A stretch of 64,000 bases of DNA from Tricholoma matsutake (GCA_026075535.2 AP026546.1:9672001-9736000); one strand, 5' to 3'; positions 45,515 to 55,369 are shown, numbered from the stretch's first letter. Notes: generated by a model not told the origin, from the letters alone. Numbers and translations are program-made.

Positions 45515-45610
45515 TTTGTGCAGAGTAAGGATTGAACCCAAGACATCTTGATTAGAGTGATCACATGACAAACCAAACATGTGTGCTTAACCAGTTGAGC
45601 CACAGGAGAA
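45515..45610 (-). other. T3 left tRNA-like module (type A)
   Basis: Minus strand: CTCCTGTGGCTCAACTGG with GGTTAAGCACACATG, then GGGTTCAATCCTTAC (B box). Nearly identical to the right module of T5. Confidence 0.75.
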
Positions 45611-45696
45611 TTATTAGATAGTAATATAATGTTTATTCATGACACTCTAATTTTTTTTGGAGTAGTGAAAGATCAAATTTTTTTAATTAACCACAT

Positions 45697-45832
45697 CCCT
45701 CACATTCAATGTGAGGGAGTGGGGATGATTGTGATTACATAGATAAACAAAAAATCCTCCCTCTCACAAGATGCAAGAGGGAGTTTTATTTATATACATA
45801 AAAAGCTAACCCCTCGCACCAAACACGAGGGG
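45697..45832. repeat. T3 stem-loop array
   Basis: Stems CCCTCACAT/ATGTGAGGG, CTCCCTCT/AGAGGGAG and CCCCTCG/CGAGGGG with short loops, separated by A/T-rich spacers of about 30-45 bp. Confidence 0.75.
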
Positions 45833-45922
45833 GGAGGTAAAAACATAACAATGCGATCTGCATCGTTTGGGCCTGCGTTGGCTCGTTTGTGAGTGGTGGC
45901 ATTGTTGCCAGTAAATTATAAC

Positions 45923-46147
45923 CTAGAAACCAAAAGAAAAGGTTAGTTAGTTTATAAAAACAAAAAGCAAATGAAAAAAACCTTACTTAGGGCCCAAACA
46001 ACACGATCTGCATCATTTGGGGCTGTGTTCTGTCCAATCACGTCGTTTGGGCCCATGTTATGTCTGGCAGTCGAGTAGAACCTATAAAACAAATGAAACA
46101 AGTTAGTTAGTATGAAAAAACAAGAAGCAAATGAAAAAAAAACATAC
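45923..46147 (-). repeat. T3: two intron-like units in tandem
   Basis: Minus strand introns 45923-45986 (GTAAGG...CTAACTAAC...TTTCTAG) and 46082-46147 (GTATGT...CTAACTAAC...TTTATAG), 64 and 66 nt. Between them lie exon-like stretches with GGCCCAAAC and GTTTGGGCC arms. Confidence 0.5.
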
Positions 46148-46453
46148 TTAGGCCCCAAACAATGTGATCTGCATCGTTTGGGCCCGCATTCTGTCCAGTC
46201 GGCTTGTTTGAAGGTGGTGGTGATGGTGGCATTGGGCATGGGAACAGTGGTGGTGGGTGCACATGCAGTGGTGGTGGTAGAGTGGAGAGGAGGAGGAGGC
46301 AGCATTGGCGACAGTGGTGGTGGTGGTTGTGAGCTGGCAGTCACATGTCATGTGTCATGTGTATGCATACTTATTAATTATTCCGTTAATGGCTGTGATT
46401 AACTACGTACCTTGGTTGGGTAATAAAAGTATTAAATGTATGCCCAAGAATAA

Positions 46454-46530
46454 TTGCTTGGTAGCTCAGTGGTTAAGCATGCTGTTATGTGTGCAGACCC
46501 AAGGTCAAGTGTTCAATTCTTGATGTGTGT
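46454..46530 (+). other. T3 right tRNA-like module (type B)
   Basis: TTGGTAGCTCAGTGGTTAAG (D arm, A box) and GTCAAGTGTTCAATTCTTG (B box), pointing right. Confidence 0.75.
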
Positions 46531-46740
46531 CAAACTTTTATTTGGGAAAGCACATGCATTCCATTATTCCGGTTGTGATGAGTCCGGTCAGATTCTGGGG
46601 ATTCCAGCTGTAAACTGGATCCTTATTCTGACTGGAATTGTGCTGCATAGGGAAAACTACATACAAAAAAAACTCCACCAGATTCCAGAAATTCCGGCCG
46701 GATGAACTGGAATCCAACTGGAATAGGTGGGGGAGGGGAT

Positions 46741-47010
46741 GCAGCCCTGCTGCCCTGGGTGCATTGTCCTTAGTGCATTGTCCTTGGTGTCATGGTTGGT
46801 GCATTGTGGTTGGTGCATCTTCCTGGTCCTGGGCAGCTTTCATCTGATGCTGCTGTTGCTGTTGTGGTCCCCATTGTCCTGTGTAGTTGCTGTCATTGTG
46901 TCATTCCTGTCAACATGTGTCCCATGGTGCTCCTCGTCATGCTCCCCGCTGTGCATTCCCATTGTCATTCCCCTCATCATCATTGCCATTCCACCCAAGC
47001 ACCATAGGAT
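46741..47010. repeat. GTCATTGTC-type low-complexity debris
   Basis: Resembles the interior of T1 and of 230-480. Possibly the remaining part of T2. No coding support. Confidence 0.4.
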
Positions 47011-47649
47011 GTTTGCTTAAGTAACCTTAGATGTAGATGCACAGCTTGCTTAAGTATAAGTCAGCTTAAGCACCCTATCTCCTTAAGCTCATTAAGCCCT
47101 TTGAACAATGCTTAATCCACATAAACTTTGAATCAAACTCAGACTTAGTCATCAATTTAGTTCATCAATTTAGTCAGGTGTTCAAAGTTCAAAGTTCACC
47201 ACATTATGTTAAACACTGGTTATGCTGCTACTGCCTGCACCAGAGAGGTCAACATAATATAGAATAAAGGAATTTGAGGCCATAATATATGGTTTCCAAA
47301 GGGTGGAAGTGTCAGTAGAGACATATTTATATTATTGTTATTTGTTTGGCACCTTAATTGGGTGCTTGGCTGTGCTTGTTTGAGGTCTTTACACTCCCCC
47401 ACCTTTCCTGTCGGACTCCAACCGGAGTCCAACTGGAGTCCACTGGGACTGGTCACCAGCCAACTGCCTGCAAAGTTGCCAGTCCAGTCCCAGTCCAGTC
47501 CAACTGGACTCTGAGTAGAATCCACTCAAACACCGGATTCTACTTGGACTGGTCCATTGGAGTCCAGTTGGATTCCAGTTGGATTCCAGTTGGAGTCTGG
47601 TTGGAGTCCACTGGGAGTCCAGTCAGATTCTGCTCAAAAAGTGTGTAAG

Positions 47650-47722
47650 AAAAGGAATCGAACCCAGATCCCTGTTGGTTGCTTATGTAATCATAACACA
47701 ATATAACCATTACACCACAGTA
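47650..47722 (-). other. T4 left tRNA-like module (type C)
   Basis: Minus strand: GTACTGTGGTGTAATGGTTA (A box) and ATCTGGGTTCGATTCC, a perfect B-box consensus. Confidence 0.75.
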
Positions 47723-47934
47723 CCTTGTTTAAGGTATCATCTACTTGTGCTAGGTACTGTGTGCGGCTGTGTATGATAAAGCATATAGCTGCATCATCAA
47801 ATGTGCCAGCTCATCACTCACCACCACCACCACCACCATTGACGGCTGCCTCCCTCCCTCCTCTCTCTACCACCATCACTGCATGGACACCCACCGCCAC
47901 CACTCCCATGCCCAATTCGCCATCACCACCACCC

Positions 47935-48310
47935 GCAAACGAGCCCAATGGATGGGCCCTACATAAGTTTTTTTTTTGTTTGCTTTTTGTTTTTATAGAC
48001 TAACCAACCTGTTTTTTTAGCTTTCTAGGTTATAATCTACTGGCAACAATGCCACCACTCACAAATGAGCCAACACAGGCCCAAATGATGCGATCTGCGT
48101 CGTTTGGGCCTTATGTAAGTTTCTTTTGCTTGGTTTTTGTTTTTATAAACTAACTAACTTGTTTTTTTTAGTTTTCTAGGTTATAATCTACTAGTAATGA
48201 CATCACCACTTGCAAATGAGCCAATGCGGGCCCAAACTATGTGATCTGCTTTTTCACTTGGTTTTTGTTTTTATCAACTAACTAACTCGTTTTTTTGTAG
48301 TTTTCTAGGT
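47935..48310 (+). repeat. T4: three tandem exon/intron-like units
   Basis: Units of about 130-150 bp. Best: GTAAGT at 48115, AACTAACTAAC, CTAG acceptor ending 48179 (65 nt). Other acceptors end at 48028 and 48308. Exon-like parts read GGTTATAATCTACTAG, AATGAGCCAA and GGCCCAAA ... TTTGGGCC. Confidence 0.55.
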
Positions 48311-48351
48311 TATAATCTACTAGTAATGACACCACCACCCGTAAACAAGCC

Positions 48352-48575
48352 AACACACCCACCCCACACCTGTGAGCCCCTGCTCATAGGGTGGATTGTG
48401 AGCATGTGCAGTCGACAATGATGCCTACCAGCACCCCCCAAAGCCAACAACACACCCACCCCACGCCTGCGAGCAGAGGCTCGCAGGGTGGATGGGTGGA
48501 TGGCGGGCACACCCGGGATAAGATGACCACAACACCCATCCCCATGCCTACAAGCAACTGCTCATAGGGTGGATG
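48352..48575 (+). repeat. T4: three GAGC-type hairpin repeats
   Basis: Near 48372, 48470 and 48548: CTGTGAGCCCCTGCTCATAG, GCGAGCAGAGGCTCGC and ACAAGCAACTGCTCAT, each inside CCACCCCAYGCC...GGGTGGAT. Confidence 0.65.
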
Positions 48576-48656
48576 ATGGGTGTGGCTTGCTACGGCGATG
48601 GATGTGTGCGAGGAGGGGTGGGCAATGACACCCACCCCAGACTGCATCCCCCAACC

Positions 48657-48805
48657 CCCCCTCCCCCACATTTTGTGTGGGGAGGGGTCTTTATTATTTT
48701 TAATTTATCTCTGCCCCCCCCCCTCTCGCATCTTGCAAGAGGGGTTTTTTTTTGTTTATTATTATATTATACCCACTCCCTCGTGTCCTACATGAGGGAT
48801 GTGGT
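48657..48805. repeat. T4 stem-loop array
   Basis: Three hairpins (CCCCTCCCCCACA/TGTGGGGAGGGG, CCCCTCT/AGAGGGG-like, CCCTCGTG/CATGAGGG) between T-rich spacers. Confidence 0.7.
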
Positions 48806-48897
48806 TAATTAAAAATTTTGATCTTAATTGTTTGAAAAATGCCTCCTCGAAGAATATGAAAAGTTGAGTCATAAATAAACCTTATATTGATCCCCAA

Positions 48898-48995
48898 TAA
48901 ATCTCCTGTGGCTCAAGTGGTTGAGCACACTTGTTTGGTTTGTCATGTGATTCCTTATGGTGAGGTCTTGAGTTCAATTCCTGCAGTACACAAAC
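48898..48995 (+). other. T4 right tRNA-like module (type A)
   Basis: TCTCCTGTGGCTCAAGTGG with a GGTTGAGC D stem and GAGTTCAATTCCTG (B box), pointing right. Confidence 0.75.
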
Positions 48996-49326
48996 TTATT
49001 TTGCAGGTACTTTATGAAATTCACCAAGTCCAAAGTCCTTTGAGCTCATATCTAATTGACTTATCATTTGGTTGCACTTGGACTCCACTCAGACTCCAGT
49101 TGGACTCCAATGGGGGATTGAACTCTACATGACTTAGTGTAGTTCAATTGGACTCCACTCAGACTCCAGTGGACTCTGGTCAGTCTGGTTGGAGTCCACT
49201 AGGACAGGTGGGGGACTGTAAAGTACTGGCTTGTTTATAAGCTGGCTCATGGACTGCTTAAGATGCCTATTGAGTGCTCAGTGCTTAAGCACATTAAGTA
49301 GTCCTATCCCTGTTTTGAGATTGGAG

Positions 49327-49545
49327 GTGCTTGAGCAGGAAGAGTGCTGAAGCTTGGTGGGTCTGCTTGAGTGGGGAGCTTGCTTGAGCAGAGAGCATGC
49401 TTGAGCAGAGAGCATGCTTGAGCAAGGTGGGTGCTTGAGCCGGAGGGTGCTTGAGTGGGGAGTGGGGATAGTGTTGAGCAGGAGGATGCTTGAGTGGGGA
49501 GGGTGCTTGAGTGGGGAGGGTGCTTGAGCAGGGAGGGTGCTTTAG
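49327..49545 (+). repeat. minisatellite, about 17-bp unit
   Basis: About a dozen variants of GTGCTTGAGCAGGGAGG, alternating GAGTGGGGAG and GAGCAGAGAG. Lies inside M1. Confidence 0.7.
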
Positions 49546-49692
49546 CAGCATGGTTGAGATAGGACATGAGCTCAGGGTGTTCAATTATTGTTTCTGTGCA
49601 CACAGTATTACAGGCAATATGTGCTTAAGCCAACTTATACTTAAGCAAGCCATGCACCTACATCTTAGGTTGCTTAAGCAAACCCCCTATAG

Positions 49693-50059
49693 ATTCATTT
49701 CCACCCACAATCCACCCCCCCAGCAGTGGCTCGTGGGGCTGGAGGTGGGTGGTGTGTCATTGGCCCTGTCATTGTTGTCCATCATGGTGTAGTAAACTGG
49801 GGGTTAGACCTTAGATTTTCACTCAACAATAACATGTATCACATATATTGTTGTGTAAGTAAAAAGTCTGTTGATCCAAATATTGAATGGCCCTTATAAA
49901 GGGTTTGGTTTGAAGCTATTGACAGGTAAAGTAAATATATGTAAAGACTAGCAAACTAGTCAGCCATCACTACACTCTCCCCCTTTGGCTTGAACCCAGA
50001 GGGCAAGCCATGACTGACCCAAGAAATCAAGAAGTAAATGAAGACCACAAGGAATACTT
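49693..50059. other. no gene; one GAGCAG-type hairpin
   Basis: CCACCCCCCCAGCAGTGGCT with CGTGGGGCTGGAGG near 49712-49745; the rest is unremarkable AT-rich DNA. Confidence 0.45.
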
Positions 50060-50396
50060 TTACTCAGCCTGGGAAGGTTGAGGGTGAGGATGGCCTGAGG
50101 ACAGATCATCATGGGGTTCATCCAGATCCATTCTGTCACCTAACAGGATGGATAGGAAGGTTGGTGATTCCACATTAGACACCAGAGATGGTGCCTGGGA
50201 TATGGGAGTCACCAGGGACAATTCCACGGCAGACAATACAGGGGGCTGCTCTCCCTCTGGAAGAGCAGCTGTGTGGGTGGGTGATTCATCCTCAGATTCA
50301 GAGACCAAGTCAGTGTGTTCAGATTCAGACCCTTTATTTTTTCGTCAACCCTGAGTAACATGTGCAATGAGTTGGGGCTTGCCCCCTCCCAACCCT

Positions 50397-51408
50397 TAGT
50401 GAACTCCAGGGGTAACCCTCAGGTATATTTTCACATACCTGTACCCGTACCCATGAACACTGTACCTGCACAGGTAAGGGTATGGTGTTACCATGGTGTT
50501 ACCACGGTGTTACAGGTATTACTACAATGTTACAAGTATTACTACATGTTACATCATATACCCAAACCCCCCACAAAGCTGAGGATTTGGGGGATGGGAA
50601 ACTCATATACTACTACTCTACTACTCTTCAGGACTTCAGAACAACTGTAAAGTAGATTAGAACCTAACAAATGACAGAGTACTTACCCAAATATGAGCCC
50701 TCTCACCATTCCAACCAAGATGTTGGCATCAAAAAATAATGAGCAACTGCAACCCTCTCATCTTTTCGGAACATTGAAATGACTGTATATTAGATTATAA
50801 TTAAGCCTAAGATCACAAAAAACAATGGAGAACTCACCTAGATATAAGACCCTCTCCTGCTACCCCCCTTCTAACAAAGATGTTGGCATCGAAAAAGAAT
50901 GAACAACTGCAACCCTCTTGTCTCTTTGCAACATTAAAGCAACTGTATATTACATTGTAATTAAGCCTAAGATCATAATAAATGATGGAGAACTCACCTA
51001 GATATGAGACCTTCTCTTGCTACCCCCCTTCTAACAAAGATGTTGGCATCGAAAAAGAATGAGCAACTGCAACCCTCTCGTCTCTTTGCAACATTGAAGC
51101 AACTGTATATTACATTTAATTAAGCCTAAGATTGCAACAAATGATAGAGAACTCACCTAGATATGAGACCTTCTCTTGCTACCTCCCTTCCAACAAAGAT
51201 GTTGGCATTGGACAAGAATGAGCAAATGCGACCCTCTAGTCTCTTCGGAACATTAAAACAGCTGTAAATGAGATTAGTAAAACCTGTATACCCACATGTA
51301 TGGGTACAGTGTCTCATGGGTATGATGATCCCAAACCCATACCCATACCCATGCATACCCATGACCAGATACTCATGGTGTTACCCATACCCATGACACT
51401 CCTTACTG
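50397..51408. mobile_element. N3: MITE of the N2 family with a 160-bp satellite
   Basis: Starts TAGTGAACTCCAGGGGTAAC, close to the N2 start TAGAGATTGGCAGGGGTAAC. Ends in ACCCATACCC repeats and, inverted, CAGTAAGGAGTGTCATGGGT. ACCCT occurs directly on both sides. The interior is mostly the tandem repeat 50646-51280. Confidence 0.65.
50646..51280. repeat. four tandem copies of a 160-bp unit
   Basis: GATGTTGGCAT at 50719, 50879, 51039 and 51198 (spacing 160, 160, 159). Units share CTGTATATTA, AATTAAGCCTAAGAT, GAGAACTCACCTAGATAT and AACTGCAACCCTCT. Confidence 0.85.
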
Positions 51409-53692
51409 ACCCTGCAAGAGGAGGGCCATGAGCAGCCAAGTGTTCCTTCTTTCATTCCTTTTTGGCCTTATTTTTCTTGGCCTTGGTGTGACAGGGAGGA
51501 CCTATGAGGTCCAGCCCCCATCCACAAAGTCTGGGGTCTCCAGGGTTTGTGAAGCATTCAAAGAGTCAGGGGGAATGGGAACAAGGGGAACAATGTTGGG
51601 AGAAGGCACTGCCACAACTGGGAGCGCAGTCAACACTACTGAGGAGTTGTTTCCATTGGAGGATCCAGATACCCTCATCTGAATGCTGGGAAGCGATGGG
51701 TGGAGGCTCAAGGACTGGAATGCAGAACTGGAAGGTCCCAGGACTGATGGCCCAGAGGATGTTGGAGCAGGACAGGGAAGTGCCATCCAAATGACAAGAG
51801 AGTCAACATGGCCCACAGGTCACGTAGTTGAAGTGGAAGACTTAGATGCAGACCTTGGAGGCACTGCATGTATCGAGAAAGAGAGTCCTAACAGCCCCCC
51901 CAGGGGGGGAGGAGACTCTGGCAAGTCTATGTCCCTCTTGCACTTGGCAGGGGGAGGTTGGGTCAAACTGCATGCCCCTGGAGGAGGTTGCCATACACAG
52001 GGTTCAGTAATCAGAGGAGCATCCTCAGGACTAGGATGGGCGATTTGATGAATGTGTTCTAGGGTAGCGGTAGCGTCTGTAGACTCATCTTCCCTATGGG
52101 ACTGCATAGTTGCCATCAACCATCCTATCCCAAAGTGATAGGCTTCCCTGACCTCATGGTCTGGGACTCCGATTGAAGCCAGATGCCAGGCAATGTCCTA
52201 CACAGTGATGTTGTCAGTCACCTGGGACATGAACTGCCTATCTCAGTGCAAAGCAACCAAGATGCCCATTGATGATCACACCCTTTGATACAATCCTGGG
52301 GTGGTGAACACCTCCACCAGGCATAGATCTAAACTTAATTTCTGTTGCTGAGACAGTCCAGGGGGCATCTGTTGACACATTAAAAGCATTCCCCTCACTT
52401 GGGGAAGGAAAACTTGGTGTTCATCCAGAACCAACCTGGGGGAGTTCCAGAATTGGTAAAGTTGGCAGTGCATGAAATGGGCCCAGGTTTCCACTGAGTT
52501 GTTGAGTCAGGGCTGGGCCATAGTGCCTGGCTCATGCAGGTGCTGGATCCCTTTGGAGGATTGTCAGTCCAGAGGGAGCCACTGGGGAAGTCTCCAGTTG
52601 GCGATGGCATAGTTCATCAGAGGAGTCCACTTCTCTGAAGGGGTAAGGCTAGCATAATGCACATACAACTGTGCTCGCCATAGATCTGTTTCATTACTGG
52701 GCTGCTGAGCAGCCGTGGCCCAGAGGTTAAATTCAGCACTGTTTTGGGGCAGAGCCGTAGGGTCAGGATTGCAGCCTGGGGGAGTGGGGACCCAGTTGGC
52801 AGGTTGGGGAATACCCAACACTGGGTTGCTCATCCTGGGCCTAGAAGAAGGAAGGAGAGGGTACTCCCTTTCCTTCTGACCTTCATCCACATCCATTGCC
52901 TCAGCTGGGTGAGCAGTTGGGGCAGGAGTGGCAGGCCTAGTGGTGGCAATCACATAAGAATGCTCCCTGGCCAGAGAATGAGGTCTGGGTGAAGGTTCAC
53001 AGCCATGGGATCATTTGGGAGGGCAATCCTTCATGCACTGGTCCAAGTCATCCTCAAGGTGCCAAATTTGGGCCCTGAGTTTTGCATTCTCATCCTCATA
53101 ATCTTCTTGGAGTCTTCTGGCTGCCACTTGATCCCCTGAGGAGATCTTGTGGTTGCGGTGGTCCTTGGTGTTGAGATAGTTGGGGTCCTGGTCAAACTCC
53201 AGCTGGTATACATGCATGGTGTACTGCTTGTAGACATCACATCCTCCCCAATGAACCACAATTAGGGTGTAACATGGGTCACACCATGGGTAAGATTTTC
53301 CCACACTGCACCCATACCTGTCAAAACCACACCCATTTGAACACCGCAACCATGGTGCCAGTTTTTTACCACAGTTATTTTTAGAACACCACAGGTCTGA
53401 TTCACCATGGTAACTACCTGCCATTTTGAGTACATTACACTCCTCCACCTATTCCGGTTGGATTCCAGTCAGAATGCCCATTCCGATCAGAATTTCCGGA
53501 GTTCTGGGGAATTCCATTTACATATATTTTTCTCACAATTCATAATTCCAGTCAGACTGGGGGGTCAATTTTACCTCTGGAATCCCTGGAATCTACCCGG
53601 ACTCATTTTTACCTGGAACAGTCAGATCAACTGGATGCATGGCACTAGCATAACCAGAATAACCGGAATGCATGTGCTTTCCCAAATAACAT

Positions 53693-53775
53693 TTCGACAT
53701 GCAACAAGAATTGAACACTCGACCTTGGGTCTGCACACATAACAGCATGCTTAACCACTGAGCTACCAGGTCATT
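53693..53775 (-). other. T5 left tRNA-like module (type B)
   Basis: Minus strand: ACCTGGTAGCTCAGTGG (A box) and GTCGAGTGTTCAATTCTTG (B box); nearly identical to 46454-46530. Confidence 0.75.
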
Positions 53776-54064
53776 ATTTATCTACATACATCTAATACTT
53801 TTATTACCCAACCAAGGTGCGTAGTTACAGCCATTAACAGAATATGCACACATGCATATTGCATGACACATGACATGTGACTGCCAGCTCACAACCACCA
53901 CCACCATTGTCAACACTGCCTCCTCCTCCTCTCCACTCTACCACCACCATTGCATGCGCACCCGCCACCACCATTCCCATGCCCACTGCCACCATCACAC
54001 CTTCAAATGAGCTGACTGGATGGAATGTGGGCCCAAACGACAGCAATTGTTGTTTGGGCCATAG

Positions 54065-54129
54065 ATAAGTTTTTTTCTTTTTTCTTTTTCTTTTTATCAA
54101 TCAACTAATTTTAATTTATTGCTTTTTAG
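54065..54129 (+). other. T5 intron-like unit
   Basis: ATAAGT donor (GTAAGT with one change) after TTTGGGCC, CAACTAAT branch-like motif, GCTTTTTAG acceptor. 65 nt. The upstream exon-like part has GGGCCCAAAC. Confidence 0.4.
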
Positions 54130-54454
54130 GCTATATACTACTGGGGATGACCTGCTGCAACAGAAAATGTGCAATGGAAAAATGCACAACCCACGCCCAC
54201 ACCCACCGATCCCCTCCTCCCCATTCAAATGGGATGTGAGGCTGTCGACATGGGCTAGGTGTGCAGCAGGATGCCAGGAGACCCCAGAAGGGGGATACCT
54301 GCCTAGTAAGCACCCACCAATCCCCATACATGCACCACATTGCACTGACACACCCAAACCCCTCCTCCCCCCCCCCCAAAAAAAAAAAAAAAAAGACAGA
54401 AATCCAAATGGGGGACGACAGCAACAAACAATGACAAGCCACCCACCTCCAGCC

Positions 54455-54660
54455 TCATGAGCAACTGCTCGTGGGGTGGAACATGGGTGGAACAATGCCC
54501 AGGTGCAGGGACAGGAGACAACGATGACACACCACCTGCCCCCAGCCTCACGAGCAACTGCTCATGGGGTGGATCACAGGTGGAACGACAATGATGACAA
54601 GCCACCTACCCCCAGCCTCACGAGCAACTGCTCGTGGGGTGGATCATTGGTGGAAGGACA
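54455..54660 (+). repeat. T5: three GAGCA-type hairpin repeats
   Basis: Near 54462, 54550 and 54620. Core CACGAGCAACTGCTCGTG, an almost perfect 8-bp stem, in CCCCCAGCCT...GGGGTGGA. The stem also appears as CATGAGCA/TGCTCGTG. Confidence 0.75.
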
Positions 54661-54687
54661 GACAACAGTGGGGTCACATCCCCTCCT

Positions 54688-54940
54688 CCCTCTCCTGCAC
54701 TTCATGTGGGGAGGGATTTTTTTTGTACTTTTAATTATTTATAATTATTGTGCCCCCCCTCCCCCATTTTGCCTGGGGGTTGTCATGTTTTTACCTCCCC
54801 CCTCGTGTTTGGTGCGAGGGGTTAGCTTTTTATGTATATAAATAAAACTCCCTCTTGCATCTTGTGAGAGGGAGGATTTTTTGTTTTATGTATATAATCA
54901 CAATCATCCCCACTCCCTCGCATTCAATGTGAGGGATGTG
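54688..54940. repeat. T5 stem-loop array (five hairpins)
   Basis: GC-rich stems at about 54690, 54750, 54798, 54850 and 54912, including CCCCTCGTG/TGCGAGGGG-like and CCCTCGCAT/ATGTGAGGG, spaced by T-rich runs. Confidence 0.75.
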
Positions 54941-55017
54941 GTTAATTAAAAAAATTTGATCTTAACTACTTTGAAAAAAATTAGAGTGTCATGAAGAAAC
55001 ATTATATTACTAACTAA

Positions 55018-55115
55018 TAATTCTCCTGTGGCTCAACTGGTTAAGCACACATGTTTGGTTTGTCATGTGATCACTCTAATCAAGATGTCCTGAGTTCAAT
55101 TCTTACTCTGCACAA
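55018..55115 (+). other. T5 right tRNA-like module (type A)
   Basis: TCTCCTGTGGCTCAACTGG, GGTTAAGCACACATG and GAGTTCAATTCTTAC; near-identical to the T3 left module. Confidence 0.75.
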
Positions 55116-55369
55116 ATATATTTTGTAGGCACTTTGACAACTTAAGACTTGAAATTTGACTATCCATTAGGGTATATACTCTAAGTTGAGCATCTGGAGT
55201 AACCAGAATCTGGTTGGAATAACCAGAATAACCAGAATCCACTGGAATCCAATGGAATCCAGTCGGAATAACCAGAATCCACTGGCTAACTTCTGTTGAA
55301 TGAAAAAACGTACATATAAACTATGGACAACGTAGACCTCCGCATCTGCTCACAATCAAAGTGTAAAAA

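Larger units (their letters stand above)
45379..46740. mobile_element. T3: T-family element
   Basis: Left end CTGTAATTTACCCTCCCCC then ACCTATTCCAGTCGGAGTCC; right end, inverted, CCCTCCCCCACCTATTCCAG then TTGGATTCC. Contains type A (left) and type B (right) tRNA-like modules pointing outward, three stem-loops (45697-45832) and two intron-like units. Its left part matches the right part of T5 inverted and vice versa, so both are copies of one element. Target duplication not resolved. Confidence 0.75.
47382..49228. mobile_element. T4: T-family element nested in M1
   Basis: 1847 bp, perfect 8-bp duplication GCTTGTTT (47374-47381, 49229-49236). Ends GAGGTCTTTACACTCCCCCA and, inverted, CAGTACTTTACAGTCCCCCA. 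GGANTCC-rich subterminal zones. Type C (left) and type A (right) tRNA-like modules pointing outward; three tandem units with intron-like sequence (47935-48310); three GAGCA-type hairpins (48352-48575); stem-loops (48657-48800). Confidence 0.9.
47011..49683. mobile_element. M1: MITE with long GCTTAAG-rich TIRs, host of T4
   Basis: The first about 70 bp (GTTTGCTTAAGTAACCTTAG...) recur inverted at about 49614-49683, with GCTTAAG in each arm several times. Without T4 it is about 818 bp. Contains a minisatellite at 49327-49545. Target duplication not resolved. Confidence 0.75.
50060..53427 (-). pseudogene. unrecognised Cys-rich protein gene, transposon-associated, interrupted
   Basis: Probable start MAGSYHGESD at about 53427-53400. 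Then a Cys-rich domain (WCSKNNCGKKLAPWLRCSNG, CGFDRYGCSVGKSYPWCDPC, about 53390-53270), a Gln/Glu helix (RRLQEDYEDENAKLRAQIWH), a TGA, Pro-rich linker, MDVDEGQKE, and a Trp-rich block (EFNLWATAAQQPSNETDLWR; ETWAHFMHCQLYQFWNSPRL; VLDEHQVFLPQVRG). The tail has many Ser/Glu/Asp and ends SQAE at 50060. N3 sits inside it. Several frameshifts. Such ORFs recur in repeat-rich Agaricomycete genomes, but I do not recognise a function. T5 lies just upstream and may have removed its promoter. Confidence 0.5.
53428..55310. mobile_element. T5: T-family element, right end truncated
   Basis: Left end GAGTACATTACACTCCTCCA then ACCTATTCCGG. Left type B and right type A tRNA-like modules, intron-like unit (54065-54129), three GAGCA hairpin repeats (54455-54660), five stem-loops (54688-54940). 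The right TIR is missing; GGAATCCA-rich subterminal sequence stops near 55290. An inverted copy of T3. Confidence 0.75.

Noticed and set aside
45515..45610. Functional nuclear tRNA genes
   Set aside because: A and B boxes and D arms are present but acceptor stems do not pair and no convincing anticodon arm exists; the units recur inside transposons.
50646..51280. Regularly spaced repeats as a possible CRISPR array
   Set aside because: Whole 160-bp units are repeated with no unique spacers, and the context is eukaryotic transposons.
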